Shown here one piece after another: positions 46,617 to 54,983 of a stretch of 64,000 nucleotides of DNA. The stretch is from positions 1,178,001 to 1,242,000 of the forward strand of contig CAWKDD010000003.1 in the NCBI GenBank assembly GCA_963848335.1, written 5' to 3'. The notes beneath the pieces were generated by a model. That model had not been told where the DNA came from. It worked only from the letters and a program-made list of their open reading frames with translations, and made no database searches. Position 1 is the stretch's first letter, and each line of letters starts with the position of its first letter. Both the position numbers and the translations under genes were made by a program. The DNA comes from Chersky-840 sp963848335. GTDB taxonomy: Bacteria > Actinomycetota > Acidimicrobiia > Acidimicrobiales > UBA8190.

Positions 46617-46886
46617 ATGTCTGACGCCGTTGAAGCTCTGGTTCTCGACCTCCTCGAGTGGATAGGCCCCGACTCCCGCCCATACGCCGAGGTACTCGAC
46701 GCCTGGCGGACAGCGTGTCCGCGTCTGACCGTATGGGAGGATGCCAATGACCTTGGCTATGTGGTCAGCCGTCATGAGGTTGGACGCGGCCGGGTCGTAT
46801 CAGTTTCCGTCACGGGTTGGGAGTATCTGCGAACACACCGTCATGCCGACCAGTTGTTCGAACACAGACCTGCGGGTCGCAGCTAA
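46617..46886 (+). CDS. Conserved small hypothetical protein
   Basis: 89 residues: EALVLDLLEWIGPDSRPYAEVLDAWRTACPRL, TVWEDANDLGYV, and VSVTGWEYLRTHR. This looks like a widespread short protein with a helical N half and a strand-rich end; no function known to me. ATG 46617, 37 bp after the acetyltransferase, same strand. Confidence 0.6.
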   Translation: MSDAVEALVLDLLEWIGPDSRPYAEVLDAWRTACPRLTVWEDANDLGYVVSRHEVGRGRVVSVSVTGWEYLRTHRHADQLFEHRPAGRS

Positions 46887-47053
46887 CCAAGGTAACCGGG
46901 GCAGTCCTCTTGATCGGCCGTCCCTACGGCCATCTGGAAGACCAGGTCAATATGCCGAAATGGCCTAGATGTCGTAGTAGAGCATGAAGTACAGAGGCCA
47001 CACCCGTGACCTGCCCGTACCCGAGAACTGACGCTCCGGGGGACCTGGTTATT

Positions 47054-47960
47054 TCACTGCGTGACAGTTCTCGTCGGGTTTCTCGGCGGCACAAGCCGCC
47101 TCGAACTCTGCAGGCGGAACGTAGCCGAGATACTCGTGGAGGCGCTCGGTGTTGAACCAGTGCACCAGTGAGTGTGGCAAGTTCCACGTCCTCGACGGTC
47201 TCCACGGGCCCTGTCCCGGTCCGCGGATGAGCTCACTCTTATAGGCGGCGTTGACCGACTCTGCGAGCGCGATGTCGAAGGCATCGCCACAGTTCCGATA
47301 GACGGCGATGGCTCCGAGATCGCTCAGATCGCTCGCCATAGCGAATTGAGGTGAATTGCGACCCGGCGTCGGAATGGCTGATCAGGCCCTCGAGGGTGGT
47401 GTTGCGTCGCCAGCGCGCCATCTCGAGTGCGTCGAGGACGAGGTCGGTCTCGCATGTGCGACGCCACCCGCCAGCCGACGATCATCCGGGAGAAGGCGTC
47501 GCTGATGAAGCAGACGTAGGCGAAGCCGGACCAGGTGGCCACATAGGTGAGATCGGTGACCCAGAGGCGGTTTGGAGCCTCGGCCCCGAAGGCGCGCTCG
47601 ACGAGATCGGGGTGTCTCGTCGCACCGGGATCTGGCTTCGTCGTCTTGCGCTTCTTGCCCCGGCGCAGGCCCTCGATCCCGGCGACTGTCCATGAGGCGG
47701 GCCACCTGGTCACGACCGAGGTCGTACCCGGCCCGCTGAGCAGCCCGCCAGAGCTTGCGGACTCCGTAGACTCTGAAGTTGACGCTCCAGATGCCCACGC
47801 AACGGCCGGCACCAAGAGGGCGTCACGCAGCGGCTCGGGCCGAGGGCGCTCGGGCCTTGGCGGCGTAGTAGGTGCTCGGGGCCACCTGCAGGTCCTTGCA
47901 GATGGGCTCGACCCCGAGCTCCTCTTGGTTCTCGTCGATGAAGCCGACGATCACCTCTGT
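47054..47960 (-). pseudogene. IS3 transposase orfB (DDE integrase), frameshifted
   Basis: Readable in three frames: IDENQEELGVEPICKDLQVA then PSTYYAAKARAP; after a break IWSVNFRVYGVRKLWRAAQR then AGYDLGRDQVARLM; after another GLRRGKKRKTTKPD, NRLWVTDLTYVATWSGFAYV (first catalytic Asp); then LEGLISHSDAGSQFTSIRYG (second Asp); then DIALAESVNAAYKSELI (catalytic Glu) and HWFNTERLHEYLGYVPPAEF. At least four shifts lie between about 47340 and 47830. Confidence 0.85.
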
Positions 47961-47965
47961 GGGCG

Positions 47966-48278
47966 GTCGAGCTCCGCCTGGGCGAAATATGCCGAGGCCC
48001 GACGCAGGATCTCGTTCGCTCGCTTGAGCTCCCGGTTCTCGCGCTCGAGCTCCTTCATCTTGGCCCGCTCGTCGGCGCTGAGTCCCGGGCGCTCGCCGGC
48101 GTCGGTCTGGTGGCGATTCACCCAGTTGCGGATCGACTCGGGAAGCACCCCGAGTGTCTCGGGGACCTCGTTCAGGCCCCCGTCGTTTGGTTCCGTCCGG
48201 CGCCTACTCGAGCACCATGGCGACGGCCCGATCCCTGAGCTCTCTTGGATACGGCTTGTTGTTCGGCACAGGCTCCAT
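47966..48278 (-). pseudogene. IS3 transposase orfA, interrupted
   Basis: ATG 48278 opens MEPVPNNKPYPRELRDRAVA then MVLE and a stop (TAG near 48207). The frame of the rest resumes as LNEVPETLGVLPESIRNWVN (helix-turn-helix), AGERPGLSADERAKMKELER and the leucine-zipper region ENRELKRANEILRRASAYFA. One frameshift or lost segment separates the two parts. Confidence 0.8.
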
Positions 48279-48301
48279 CCTCTCTCTGAAAGATGGAGCC
48301 T
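48270..48301. promoter_or_regulatory. Perfect hairpin over the IS3 orfA start
   Basis: AGGCTCCATC and GATGGAGCCT, 10-bp perfect arms with a 12-nt loop. One arm carries the orfA ATG and the loop carries its AGAGAGAGG ribosome site on the minus strand, so in RNA the start would be sequestered. Hairpins that block translation from outside transcripts are known in insertion sequences. Confidence 0.65.
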
Positions 48302-48355
48302 CCACAATTCCCAGGACGGTTCACTTCCGCCTCCTAAGGGCGTAGGGTCGAACCC

Positions 48356-48505
48356 ATGCCTGAAGACGAATCCGACCACATCGAGGAGCGTCGGCAGCAG
48401 TTGGCCGATGCCGAGCGGGAAGCCAGGGAACGCCTCACCGCAGCCAGGGCCGCGCTGAAGGCCTTCAACGAAGAGCACCCTCCGGAGTCGGTCGTGAGCC
48501 ACTGA
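48356..48505 (+). CDS. Small charged coiled-coil-like protein
   Basis: 49 residues from ATG 48356: MPEDESDHIEERRQQLADAE then REARERLTAARAALKAFNEE, a continuous highly charged helix. Unknown function. It begins 33 bp outside the IS3 end. Short, but the composition is convincingly protein-like. Confidence 0.5.
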   Translation: MPEDESDHIEERRQQLADAEREARERLTAARAALKAFNEEHPPESVVSH

Positions 48506-48578
48506 ACCCGATTCGCCACTCCAAGACCGAGAGTCCAAGGACTCTGGCGGACGGAGGGCATCGGCGTACCGTTTACCT

Positions 48579-48809
48579 GTGGCACCACGTCCTGTCTATG
48601 GCCTGGACCCCTCGGAGAACACTCCCTCCTTCCAGCACGTCCAATCCGCCGCCCGGGGTAGGAGCAAATGCGGACGCCTCATCGACACGACCCTCCCCAT
48701 CCCCAAGGCCCTCCCGACCTGCCGGAAGTGCACGCAGTTTGACGAGATTACGGGAGCCTTCGGTCGCAGGCCGTGGCAGGGGCTGAAGCGCAGTCCACCG
48801 ACTGGTTGA
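48579..48809 (+). CDS. Small cysteine-containing protein, possible zinc ribbon half
   Basis: 76 residues from GTG 48579. FQHVQSAARGRSKCGRLIDT and LPTCRKCTQFDEITGAF give one Cys followed by a CxxC pair, a pattern common in small actinobacterial and phage zinc proteins (HV...R..CGR...CRKC). Function unknown. Confidence 0.5.
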   Translation: MAPRPVYGLDPSENTPSFQHVQSAARGRSKCGRLIDTTLPIPKALPTCRKCTQFDEITGAFGRRPWQGLKRSPPTG

Positions 48810-48845
48810 TTGGCCTGTGGTCGCTTCCACGAAATCGGACCGACG

Positions 48846-50240
48846 CTACCGGCGCCGGGGTGATCGAGCATCATCCCCGGTACCCCGATACAGGACGGGT
48901 CGGCCCGACTCGAGCCTCTTCGCCTCATACATGGCTTCGTCGGCTTGGCTGACGAGTGTGTCCGCATCCATGGCGGGACCCAGCCGACCATGCGACGCCG
49001 ATGCTTGCCCGGCACGACACGTGCGTGGTGTTAGAGCGAGACCTGGTGGTCAAGCCGTCCCACGTGGTCCCGCAGTCGGCGGGGTCAACGGGCGACGGCC
49101 AGGAATTCTTTCCGCAGATCCGCCCACCGGTCTTCGTGCTCGAACGGCACGCTGAGAAGCCGCTGGCAAGGATAGCGGCTAATCGTCTGTCGAATGACGA
49201 ATCCGTCGATGACTCTTGAAACGGTCGAGGTCCACGAAGAGACCGCAGGTGCGGCTTTCGTCGTCCGAAGAAGCCAATGCCAACTCCAGCGCCTCCATCG
49301 TCGAGCCCGGTTGTGGCACTGGGTGACCTGGTCAAACGTGGCTCGGGTCACGGCACGTTCCGTTTGGGGACTCTTTCGGTGACATCGCACGCAGGCAATG
49401 GCTCCGGTGACCCACCGGTACCTTGGCGTGAGCCTGGAGGGTCACCGTGGCATATGTCGCTTAGTACCATGATCGTCCGAAGTCGCCAGGCGCACCTCGA
49501 TGTCACTATCGAGCCCGCCACGGAGCACGGCCTCAAAGGCCTCGTCCAATCGACCACGGTCTTCGGGATAGCACCATTGAGAGCTGCTCTTTGGCGGTGA
49601 CGGCCCGAGCCCTTCCCAGGATGGTGTGCAGCCTATGGTTCGTGTAGACGATTCGACCTTCCGCGTCGACTTGTAAGACGCCCAAGGGGAGGGCCTCAGC
49701 CAGTCGGTGGAGGAGCTGCTCTCGTGCTCGCAGGGCCTCATGGAGCCGGAGCGGTTGATCCGACAACGTCCCCCATCTGCTTCCAGAGCTTGCTCGCGCT
49801 GGGGGGGCTTTGTCAGCAGCCATCTCGTTAGAGATGTCATGCATCTCGGCTAGGACGCAGTTGGACTCCGGATCGTCGAGAAGGTTGTGGTTGGTTATCT
49901 CGACCCAGACCCAAAATCCATCACGGTGCTTGTGACGAAGTCTCACTTTGCGCCCGGGTCCATGGGACGACAGCATCTGCATCCAGTTCTCTACGGCCAA
50001 CTGCTGGTCGTCGGGGTGGATGAACTCAAGCGAGGTCCGACCGACCATGTCATCTTCGCTCCAACCCAGAAGCTGCGACGTCACCTCGTCGACTTCGACA
50101 AGGACGGCCACCTCGTTCTTCCGAACGCGGGCTACGGGCAGTGAGACGCTTGGGCGTTCCTGACCCAACATCACCCGGTACGCTCCTCTGCGGCATCGCA
50201 GCCCCGTCCAACCAGCGATTGTCCTCCACTTACTAGGCAT
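48846..50240 (-). pseudogene. Decayed PAS-PAS-GGDEF (diguanylate cyclase-like) gene
   Basis: From 50240: PAS 1 (LLGWSEDDMVGRTSLEFIHP, KHRDGFWVWVEITNHN), PAS 2 (LAEALPLGVLQVDAEGRIVY). A shift near 49570 leads to YPEDRGRLDEAFEAVLRGGL, then a stop near 49442. The GGDEF domain is scattered: STMEALELALASSDDESRTC and GLFVDLDRFK in one frame, VIDGFVIRQTIS and ADLRKEFLAVAR in another (the GGDEF site reads RKEF), and SIGVAWSAG and DADTLVSQADEAMYEAKRLE near the end. Multiple stops and a ruined active site indicate real decay. Confidence 0.75.
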
Positions 50241-50544
50241 CGTCGCTGGTAGGCGAGGTCTTAAACACGAGTCGAAGCTCCACTCCGAAGGCCGAATCCG
50301 ATGAGGTATCTCGCCACCGAAAGGTGGTCGTTGCTGTCACGGGGTTGCCCAGGGACGCAATCGAAGGACGAGACACCCGAAGGCCCTAACCCCCGGGCGT
50401 TATCGCCCGGCAGAATGCCAAGCATTACGGCACGAAGTCGGCCCAAATGATGTTCCTCAAGTCTCGTCCCCCTTGTGCCGAAACCTCTCGGGAGGCCTGG
50501 GGTGGAGGTGGTGGCCGTATACCCACGACGCGCAGGACAGCCGG
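50241..50544. other. Gap without a recognisable gene
   Basis: About 300 bp between the decayed PAS/GGDEF gene and the interrupted short gene. Only shadow-like frames on either strand. A GC-rich palindromic patch (CCCCCGGGCG-type, near 50390-50410) is present but has no T tract. Confidence 0.5.
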
Positions 50545-50769
50545 GTGCTTCCGGCGACGAGCCGCGACGGAGTTCCGACGCTGGACGTGGGCACGAAGGT
50601 CTGCGTGCGGAACCGGTTCCTCGGGGACTAGACCACTGGCTTCGATGCCGCCGAGGTCCTCGCCAACAGTTACCGAATACTGCGACTCTCAGATGGCTAT
50701 CGCTTTCCCGACATGTTCCCGTTCGGCGAAATCCGTCGCGAGCGACACAAGCATCCTCTGCGTGAGTAA
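50545..50769 (+). pseudogene. Short protein gene with an in-frame stop
   Basis: From GTG 50545 the frame reads ATSRDGVPTLDVGTKVCVRN then RFLGD, a TAG at 50629-50631, then TTGFDAAEVLANSYRILRLS, DGYRFPDMFPFGEIRRERHK and a stop at 50767. The two halves together look like one small protein, with the TAG where a tryptophan (TGG) would fit. Either a pseudogene or a base error. Family unnamed. Confidence 0.5.
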
Positions 50770-50955
50770 GTGGGTCTCACCTCGACCGTCGTCACTGAAT
50801 GCGCCTGAGGGGCCGTTCTGGACCATGGAGATACTTCCCTCGATCAGCCCTGCGGTAATCGTGGAGACGTTGACGACCCCGTGTTGAATGGAATGGCTGG
50901 GTATTCGTGCGGCGTGCGCAGAGCGATGAGGGCGGGTCTCGTAGGGCGCTCGAAA

Positions 50956-51222
50956 CTAACGACTGACCTCGGAGCGAGACCGGTCTTCATTATGAATCAG
51001 GTTTCCAACCCATCGCCACGTCCCGTCGCGAGCCGTCAAGGGGTGCAGTCCGGCTTCTTGAGCGAAAGCAGCGGCCACCGGCGGAACAGCCACCATTTGA
51101 TCGGGCTCGGCGTCGACGTAGATCACGGTGATCACGTCATCTCGCTCGCACCACTCGACGCTCACGATCATACGCTCGGCCATCTGGCTCCCGAGTCCCG
51201 CTACACCGAAAAGGCTACTCAT
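50956..51222 (-). CDS. Small hypothetical protein
   Basis: 88 residues from ATG 51222, alternative ATG at SQMAERM. The body ERMIVSVEWCERDDVITVIY, DAEPDQMVAVPPVAAAFAQE and RDGTWRWVGNLI has strand-helix-strand character. No family recognised; protein-like composition. Confidence 0.5.
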   Translation of the reverse strand: MSSLFGVAGLGSQMAERMIVSVEWCERDDVITVIYVDAEPDQMVAVPPVAAAFAQEAGLHPLTARDGTWRWVGNLIHNEDRSRSEVSR

Positions 51223-51441
51223 TTCTTTCGCGATCCTGGATCACCCTCGGGAAGTCCGCACTGACAGAGAGGGAGAGATGGCAGTCATGCATGCCAGCGT
51301 GATCCACAGCGCTGACATGCGATCGGCTCCCGATGGACTCATCGGTCACCCATCCCAAAGCACTAGTTTCATGAGCTAGAGCGGTCGTGGAGAATGCACG
51401 ATCACTCCCGAAGCAGCCCATCACGAGGAGACGCACGGCCC

Positions 51442-51618
51442 ATGAGTCTCATACGCGGCACCGAGATTGAGCGGGCACTGCTCAAGCGGTGCCCCGAGTG
51501 TGGTATCTACGTCCAGGGGCGGGCTGAGACATTGCACGAGACACGGGCCGTCCTGCGAGACGCCATGGTGCGGCATATGGACGACGACCATCCAGATCAG
51601 GAGGAGAGCCTGGGCTGA
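51442..51618 (+). CDS. Small C2H2-like zinc-finger protein
   Basis: 58 residues from ATG 51442: RALLKRCPECGIYVQGRAET, then VRHMDDDHPDQEESLG. One CxxC and two late histidines five apart could make a single zinc site. Unknown role. Preceded by CACGAGGAG as a possible ribosome site. Confidence 0.5.
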   Translation: MSLIRGTEIERALLKRCPECGIYVQGRAETLHETRAVLRDAMVRHMDDDHPDQEESLG

Positions 51619-51976
51619 AGCCCACCAATCATTCCCTAACCCGCAGAGAGGGCGTCGGCGTGGGTCTTGCGAACCTAGGGGGAACACAATCCCCGCCGCC
51701 GACGTCCCCGGACGACCCCGGAGACGTAGGGATAAGCACCGCCGCCGAGTGATCCGGGGAAATACGCCATGGCGGCGAGGCGTGTCTACGAGGTTGGTTC
51801 CAAAGAAGGTGGGGCGCAGTCCCCGATTCCGAGAGTTCGGTGACCACGGGTACAAAAGCCCGCGACTGCGTCGATTCTGGAGCAGGACACCGACCACTGT
51901 CGAAATATCGCCTGTGTCGAACGACCTCCAAACCGAGTCTGTCTGATGGCACGAGGCCCGAGCTTGGACCTCGCGC
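51619..51976. other. Gap without a recognisable gene
   Basis: About 360 bp. Several overlapping open frames exist on both strands but their translations are Arg/Pro/Ser-rich and unlike proteins. I see no repeat or hairpin of note. Confidence 0.5.
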
Positions 51977-52327
51977 TCAGTGGGACTCTTCGGAGTCTGC
52001 TGCCAACCGAGACGCGAGCTGTCGCGAGATGCCAAGCACTCGGCCCACCTCGCTAATGGACGCCCCTTCTTCCTTGCCCAGAGCGAACAATGCCAGCCGG
52101 AGCTGATGACGGGCTGCCTCGAACTCCTCGATGGCCTCGGTCACCTGCCGACGTTCCGTCGGAATCCCGGTGCCTTTGGCAGCGACGACTCCGGGCGCCC
52201 CGTCTTCGAGGCGCTCGGCGATTTTGAGCATTGCCCGCTCGTAGCGAAGGAGTTGTTGGCGTAAGAGGGCGGAGCACGCCACGAGATGGGTGATCCGATG
52301 CAGCAAACGCTTTCTCTTGGTCGACAT
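51977..52327 (-). CDS. Helix-turn-helix protein of unknown role
   Basis: 116 residues from ATG 52327. A helical N half (THLVACSALLRQQLLRYERA, VTEAIEEFEAARHQLRLALF) is followed by a C-terminal helix-turn-helix-like stretch, ASISEVGRVLGISRQLASRL. It may bind DNA. Divergent from the TetR gene at 52496, with about 170 bp between. Confidence 0.65.
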   Translation of the reverse strand: MSTKRKRLLHRITHLVACSALLRQQLLRYERAMLKIAERLEDGAPGVVAAKGTGIPTERRQVTEAIEEFEAARHQLRLALFALGKEEGASISEVGRVLGISRQLASRLAADSEESH

Positions 52328-52495
52328 TGAGACCTTTCGCCCAGAAAGACGCAACTCGAACCTCGACGACGTTAGTCCAGGGCGCATGCCGTCGGACCGA
52401 ACCGGGGACACTGTCCACACTTGTTGACATCTACAACCAGATCGGCTCTAAGATAGTGGCGGAGAACGGGAAGTCACGACGAATCGGGGGAAGTT

Positions 52496-53173
52496 GTGGT
52501 GATAAACATGACACAAGTGTCGTCTTCCTGTTCCTTGCAGCAAGAAAAGCACCAGTTCACCCGGGATCGCATCCGACAGGCCGCCATGGAGGTCGTGGCC
52601 CGGCGAGGATTCGATGCCACCGTTGAGGACATCGCCAAAGTATCGGACGTGAGCGCGCGTACCATCTTTCGTCACTACGCGACTCACGACCAGTTGATCC
52701 TCGCCACCGTGAAGGACATGTTCGAGGTTTGCGGTCGTGGCCCTGTAGAGGGGATACCGCGATCAACCCAGGACCTCCACGGCTGGCTTGAGGGCATGGC
52801 GGTGACGATTCACACCAGAAACGCGGTCATCATCGGCGAGGCATTTTGGGACATTCACGCCGCCAGTCACCTTGCATCAGAGACGCTTTCCGAGATAGCC
52901 GACATCCGGCGCCAGGCACGACTACGAGGCGTGCGCTTCTTGGCGACCCGAGCCTGGGGAGCAGCCGGGGGTCGGGGCGAACCTCCGGAGAATGTGGTGC
53001 TGGCGTTCGCCCTCAACTTTTCGGCGTTCACCACCCAGGCGCTCATGGTCGACTTCGACCGGACTCCCGCTCAGATCGGGGTGCTCACCGCCGACTTGTT
53101 GATGACGAATCTCCGACACGCCGTGGAAACTCAGCGCGCAGGAGGAGCCGTCGCTGTGGGTGGAGGTAGCTGA
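52496..53173 (+). CDS. TetR-family transcriptional regulator
   Basis: 225 residues. DNA-binding domain: FTRDRIRQAAMEVVARRGFD, ATVEDIAKVSDVSARTIFRH, YATHDQLILATV. Ligand domain diverged. GTG 52496; a second start at the internal ATG (MTQVSSS) is possible. Its target is unknown; candidates are the divergent helix-turn-helix gene or the convergent 53209 gene. Confidence 0.88.
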   Translation: MVINMTQVSSSCSLQQEKHQFTRDRIRQAAMEVVARRGFDATVEDIAKVSDVSARTIFRHYATHDQLILATVKDMFEVCGRGPVEGIPRSTQDLHGWLEGMAVTIHTRNAVIIGEAFWDIHAASHLASETLSEIADIRRQARLRGVRFLATRAWGAAGGRGEPPENVVLAFALNFSAFTTQALMVDFDRTPAQIGVLTADLLMTNLRHAVETQRAGGAVAVGGGS

Positions 53174-53208
53174 CCCCGGTCACAAGCCGCGTCAGCGAGA
53201 CCGCGTGG

Positions 53209-53514
53209 TCAACCCCTCCAGCGTCCTCCCGCCAGGTAGTTGTGCACCTCGAAGAACTGAATCTCAGGCGGATTGGGAATGCCCACTTCCTTATAGATGG
53301 AACTGAGCTTCTCCTGGGCGAACTCCTCGAATGCCACCTGTGATTCCCACACGTCAACCACGCGAAAACCTACTTCGGTCTCAGCCACCCAGTGAAAGAG
53401 TTCCTGCGGGTTGGCGGGCCCGCCCGGCAACGTCCCGAGCCTCTCACTGATCTCGTCGTAGTGGACGAGTGTGGCGCCGTCAAAATCGAGCTGCACTGCA
53501 ACCGCCACCGTCAC
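53209..53514 (-). CDS. Small alpha/beta-barrel (ABM-like) protein
   Basis: 101 residues: VAVAVQLDFDGATLVHYDEI, GFRVVDVWESQVAFEEFAQE, and PPEIQFFEVHNYL. This is the pattern of dimeric alpha/beta barrel proteins (antibiotic monooxygenase-like or stress-response dabb-like) that have a strand-helix-strand-VWES arrangement. Function unknown. GTG 53514. Confidence 0.7.
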   Translation of the reverse strand: MTVAVAVQLDFDGATLVHYDEISERLGTLPGGPANPQELFHWVAETEVGFRVVDVWESQVAFEEFAQEKLSSIYKEVGIPNPPEIQFFEVHNYLAGGRWRG

Positions 53515-53622
53515 CTCCGTGCTTCGGGCCTATTCAGATTGTGCCAGATTTCCTGTAACCACCGAAATACCCACACTTCATTGCCCCCAGACCACAATGT
53601 TGGCCCCACACAATGACGACGA

Positions 53623-53996
53623 TCATGACACCGAACATGGCAGGTGAGCGGGCCACGGCGACAAATGGACCTGCTCAACTTCGGTTGGAGTCGAGGCGGG
53701 CTGATACCGAAAAGGGCCATCACTACGAATGTGTCGAGGTTCCCCGCCGCCTTCATCGGAGTCCAAGGCCAGGTGCTGCAGGACCGTGCTCGCCGTGCAC
53801 ATCCCCCCGGCCTCCTCGGCGACATTCTCGGCCAACTGGCTCACGATGACGCTCATATACCGAAGGAACTTCAACGGGTCGCCTGGCAAATGGCCTCGTA
53901 GGCCAGTTCTGTCCACAGCTCCACTTCGCCAGCTGCCCACGCGGTGGCGAGGGCTATGGCCTGACTGAGTTCGTCTCCCCGAGCGCAAGGCTTCAC
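53623..53996 (-). pseudogene. Possible small helical protein gene with one frameshift
   Basis: From GTG 53996 one frame reads GDELSQAIALATAWAAGEVE then LWTELAYEAICQATR and stops at 53871. The next frame continues naturally as DPLKFLRYMSVIVSQLAENV then AEEAGGMCTASTVLQHLALD. The junction near 53878 suggests a single-base shift in one gene. Low certainty. Confidence 0.4.
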
Positions 53997-54030
53997 CGAC
54001 AACAGAATGGCGTCAACCCGTCAGCGCCCA

Positions 54031-54059
54031 TTGCATCTGCGGGGGTGCAGGCGTACCGT
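54031..54059 (+). promoter_or_regulatory. Candidate promoter of a small RNA
   Basis: TTGCAT (54031-54036) and TACCGT (54054-54059) with an exact 17-bp spacer, the latter matching the TAnnnT consensus. A transcript would start near 54066, just ahead of three hairpins. Confidence 0.5.
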
Positions 54060-54065
54060 GACAGG

Positions 54066-54162
54066 AGAGGCGCCCCGCTTCGGCCGGGCGCACAGTGCCA
54101 CCTCCCCACGAGAGAAGGTGACTGGAAACGGCGCCCCGAGTCACAGGCCGGGGCGCCGTTTG
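54066..54162 (+). ncRNA. Candidate structured small RNA
   Basis: About 97 nt between the promoter-like element and a strong terminator-like hairpin, with three consecutive stems: (1) 54070-54091, nine-base arms with one C-C mismatch closing a UUCG tetraloop; (2) 54094-54123, AGU-(GC bulge)-CACCU pairing with AGGUG-ACU around a 12-nt loop containing CCCC; (3) 54126-54161. I do not recognise it; the loops do not show the six-C runs of 6C RNA. Confidence 0.5.
54126..54161 (+). terminator. Strong hairpin, intrinsic-terminator-like
   Basis: AAACGGCGCCCCG pairs perfectly with CGGGGCGCCGTTT (13 bp) around a 10-nt loop. The A3/T3 flanks make it look usable in both directions. Confidence 0.7.
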
Positions 54163-54198
54163 CGGGTCAGCGGTCTTGGCGACGGCACCGCGTCGATC

Positions 54199-54564
54199 TT
54201 GGTGGCACCCGACGGGGCCATTGACGAGAGATATCTTGGTGCTCTCGATCAATCGTTAGGCCGTCTCAATGATCCAGAGGGGTGGCACCATCTTCGTCTG
54301 CGCGGAGCATCTTGGTGGGAAGGAGCATCACTCCCTGCTGACCGGCAGCGAGAAAACACCAGATCTGTGGCCTCCCAAACCGACTCCGAAGAGCAACTGA
54401 CCAAGCTCTTGACCGAGGGATGGAGGCTCGTCTCCGTCGTTGGGGCCGCGCCCGTGCGGCTCTTTCAGAATCGCACCGGACGGCTTTGGCAGGAAGCCTT
54501 TGACGTCTTCCTGGATCGCCCGGCCGGTGATGACCGTCGCCATCGGGAGAGTGGGCAGCCGTAA
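54199..54564 (+). CDS. Hypothetical protein with DUF4177-like end
   Basis: About 121 residues; start uncertain (TTG 54199 or GTG 54202; the open frame extends up to 54007 but that part holds the small-RNA candidate). The C half, EEQLTKLLTEGWRLVSVVGA then FQNRTGRLWQEAFDVFLDRP, resembles short DUF4177-type proteins with a helix followed by EGW(E/R)LVSV. Function unknown. Confidence 0.45.
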   Translation: MVAPDGAIDERYLGALDQSLGRLNDPEGWHHLRLRGASWWEGASLPADRQRENTRSVASQTDSEEQLTKLLTEGWRLVSVVGAAPVRLFQNRTGRLWQEAFDVFLDRPAGDDRRHRESGQP

Positions 54565-54596
54565 ACTTGATGATTGGCAAGCCCGTGCGGCGAGCG

Positions 54597-54833
54597 TCAT
54601 CCCTTCGTGTTGGCTCGGAAGGCGATGGGGTCGAGGGGCTCGTAGCTCGCTTTGTCGAGTTCGGTCTTCCGCAAACGCGGAGGACGATAGCGCGAAACGG
54701 TTGCGGGGCTCTCAGGTGGCCAGTCGACGCGCACGGCTCCCGTGTAAGAGTCCCAAGCCGTCACCGTGACCTCTCGCACCTGACCGCCGAGGCGGGCGAG
54801 CACGACTTGTCCCGTTATCGCTTTCCAAGCCAT
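54597..54833 (-). CDS. Small hypothetical protein
   Basis: 78 residues from ATG 54833: AWKAITGQVVLARLGGQVRE then VTVTAWDSYTGAVRVDWPPE, a strand-rich domain, then a basic region (RYRPPRLRKTEL). No family recognised; protein-like. Confidence 0.5.
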   Translation of the reverse strand: MAWKAITGQVVLARLGGQVREVTVTAWDSYTGAVRVDWPPESPATVSRYRPPRLRKTELDKASYEPLDPIAFRANTKG

Positions 54834-54983
54834 TCCCCGCCCCCCACGCTCATGAGCCAGACCGTCCAAATGGGCACCTCACGATGAGCGCTTAACCATC
54901 TCACCACACTTTTGCGTCCTGCGCCTCCGGCCTTCTCCTTCCACCGCAATCGACTGGAAGAAAGCTCAGAGTGTCCCGTTTGG

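Larger units (their letters stand above)
47029..48323 (-). mobile_element. IS3-family insertion sequence, degraded
   Basis: 1,295 bp bounded by imperfect terminal inverted repeats: TGAACCGTCCTGGGAATTG at the 48323 end and TGACGCTCCGGGGGACCTG at the 47029 end (12 of 19 match). It contains orfA and orfB remnants on the minus strand. No target duplication is visible. A 10-bp perfect hairpin (48270-48301) lies over the orfA start. Both reading frames are broken, so it is not autonomous unless the breaks are sequence errors. Confidence 0.85.

Noticed and set aside
52496..53514. Toxin-antitoxin or defence module around the second TetR gene
   Set aside because: The TetR regulator and the ABM-like protein are convergent, with no toxin, nuclease or ATPase domain recognisable.
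54066..54162. Identification as 6C RNA
   Set aside because: Known 6C RNA has two stems with loops of six or more C; here stem 1 has a UUCG loop and stem 2 only a run of four C.
54007..54198. Upstream part of the 54007-54564 open frame as coding
   Set aside because: Contains the promoter-like element and three hairpins, with low-complexity Arg/Gly/Pro translation; the gene more likely starts near 54199.
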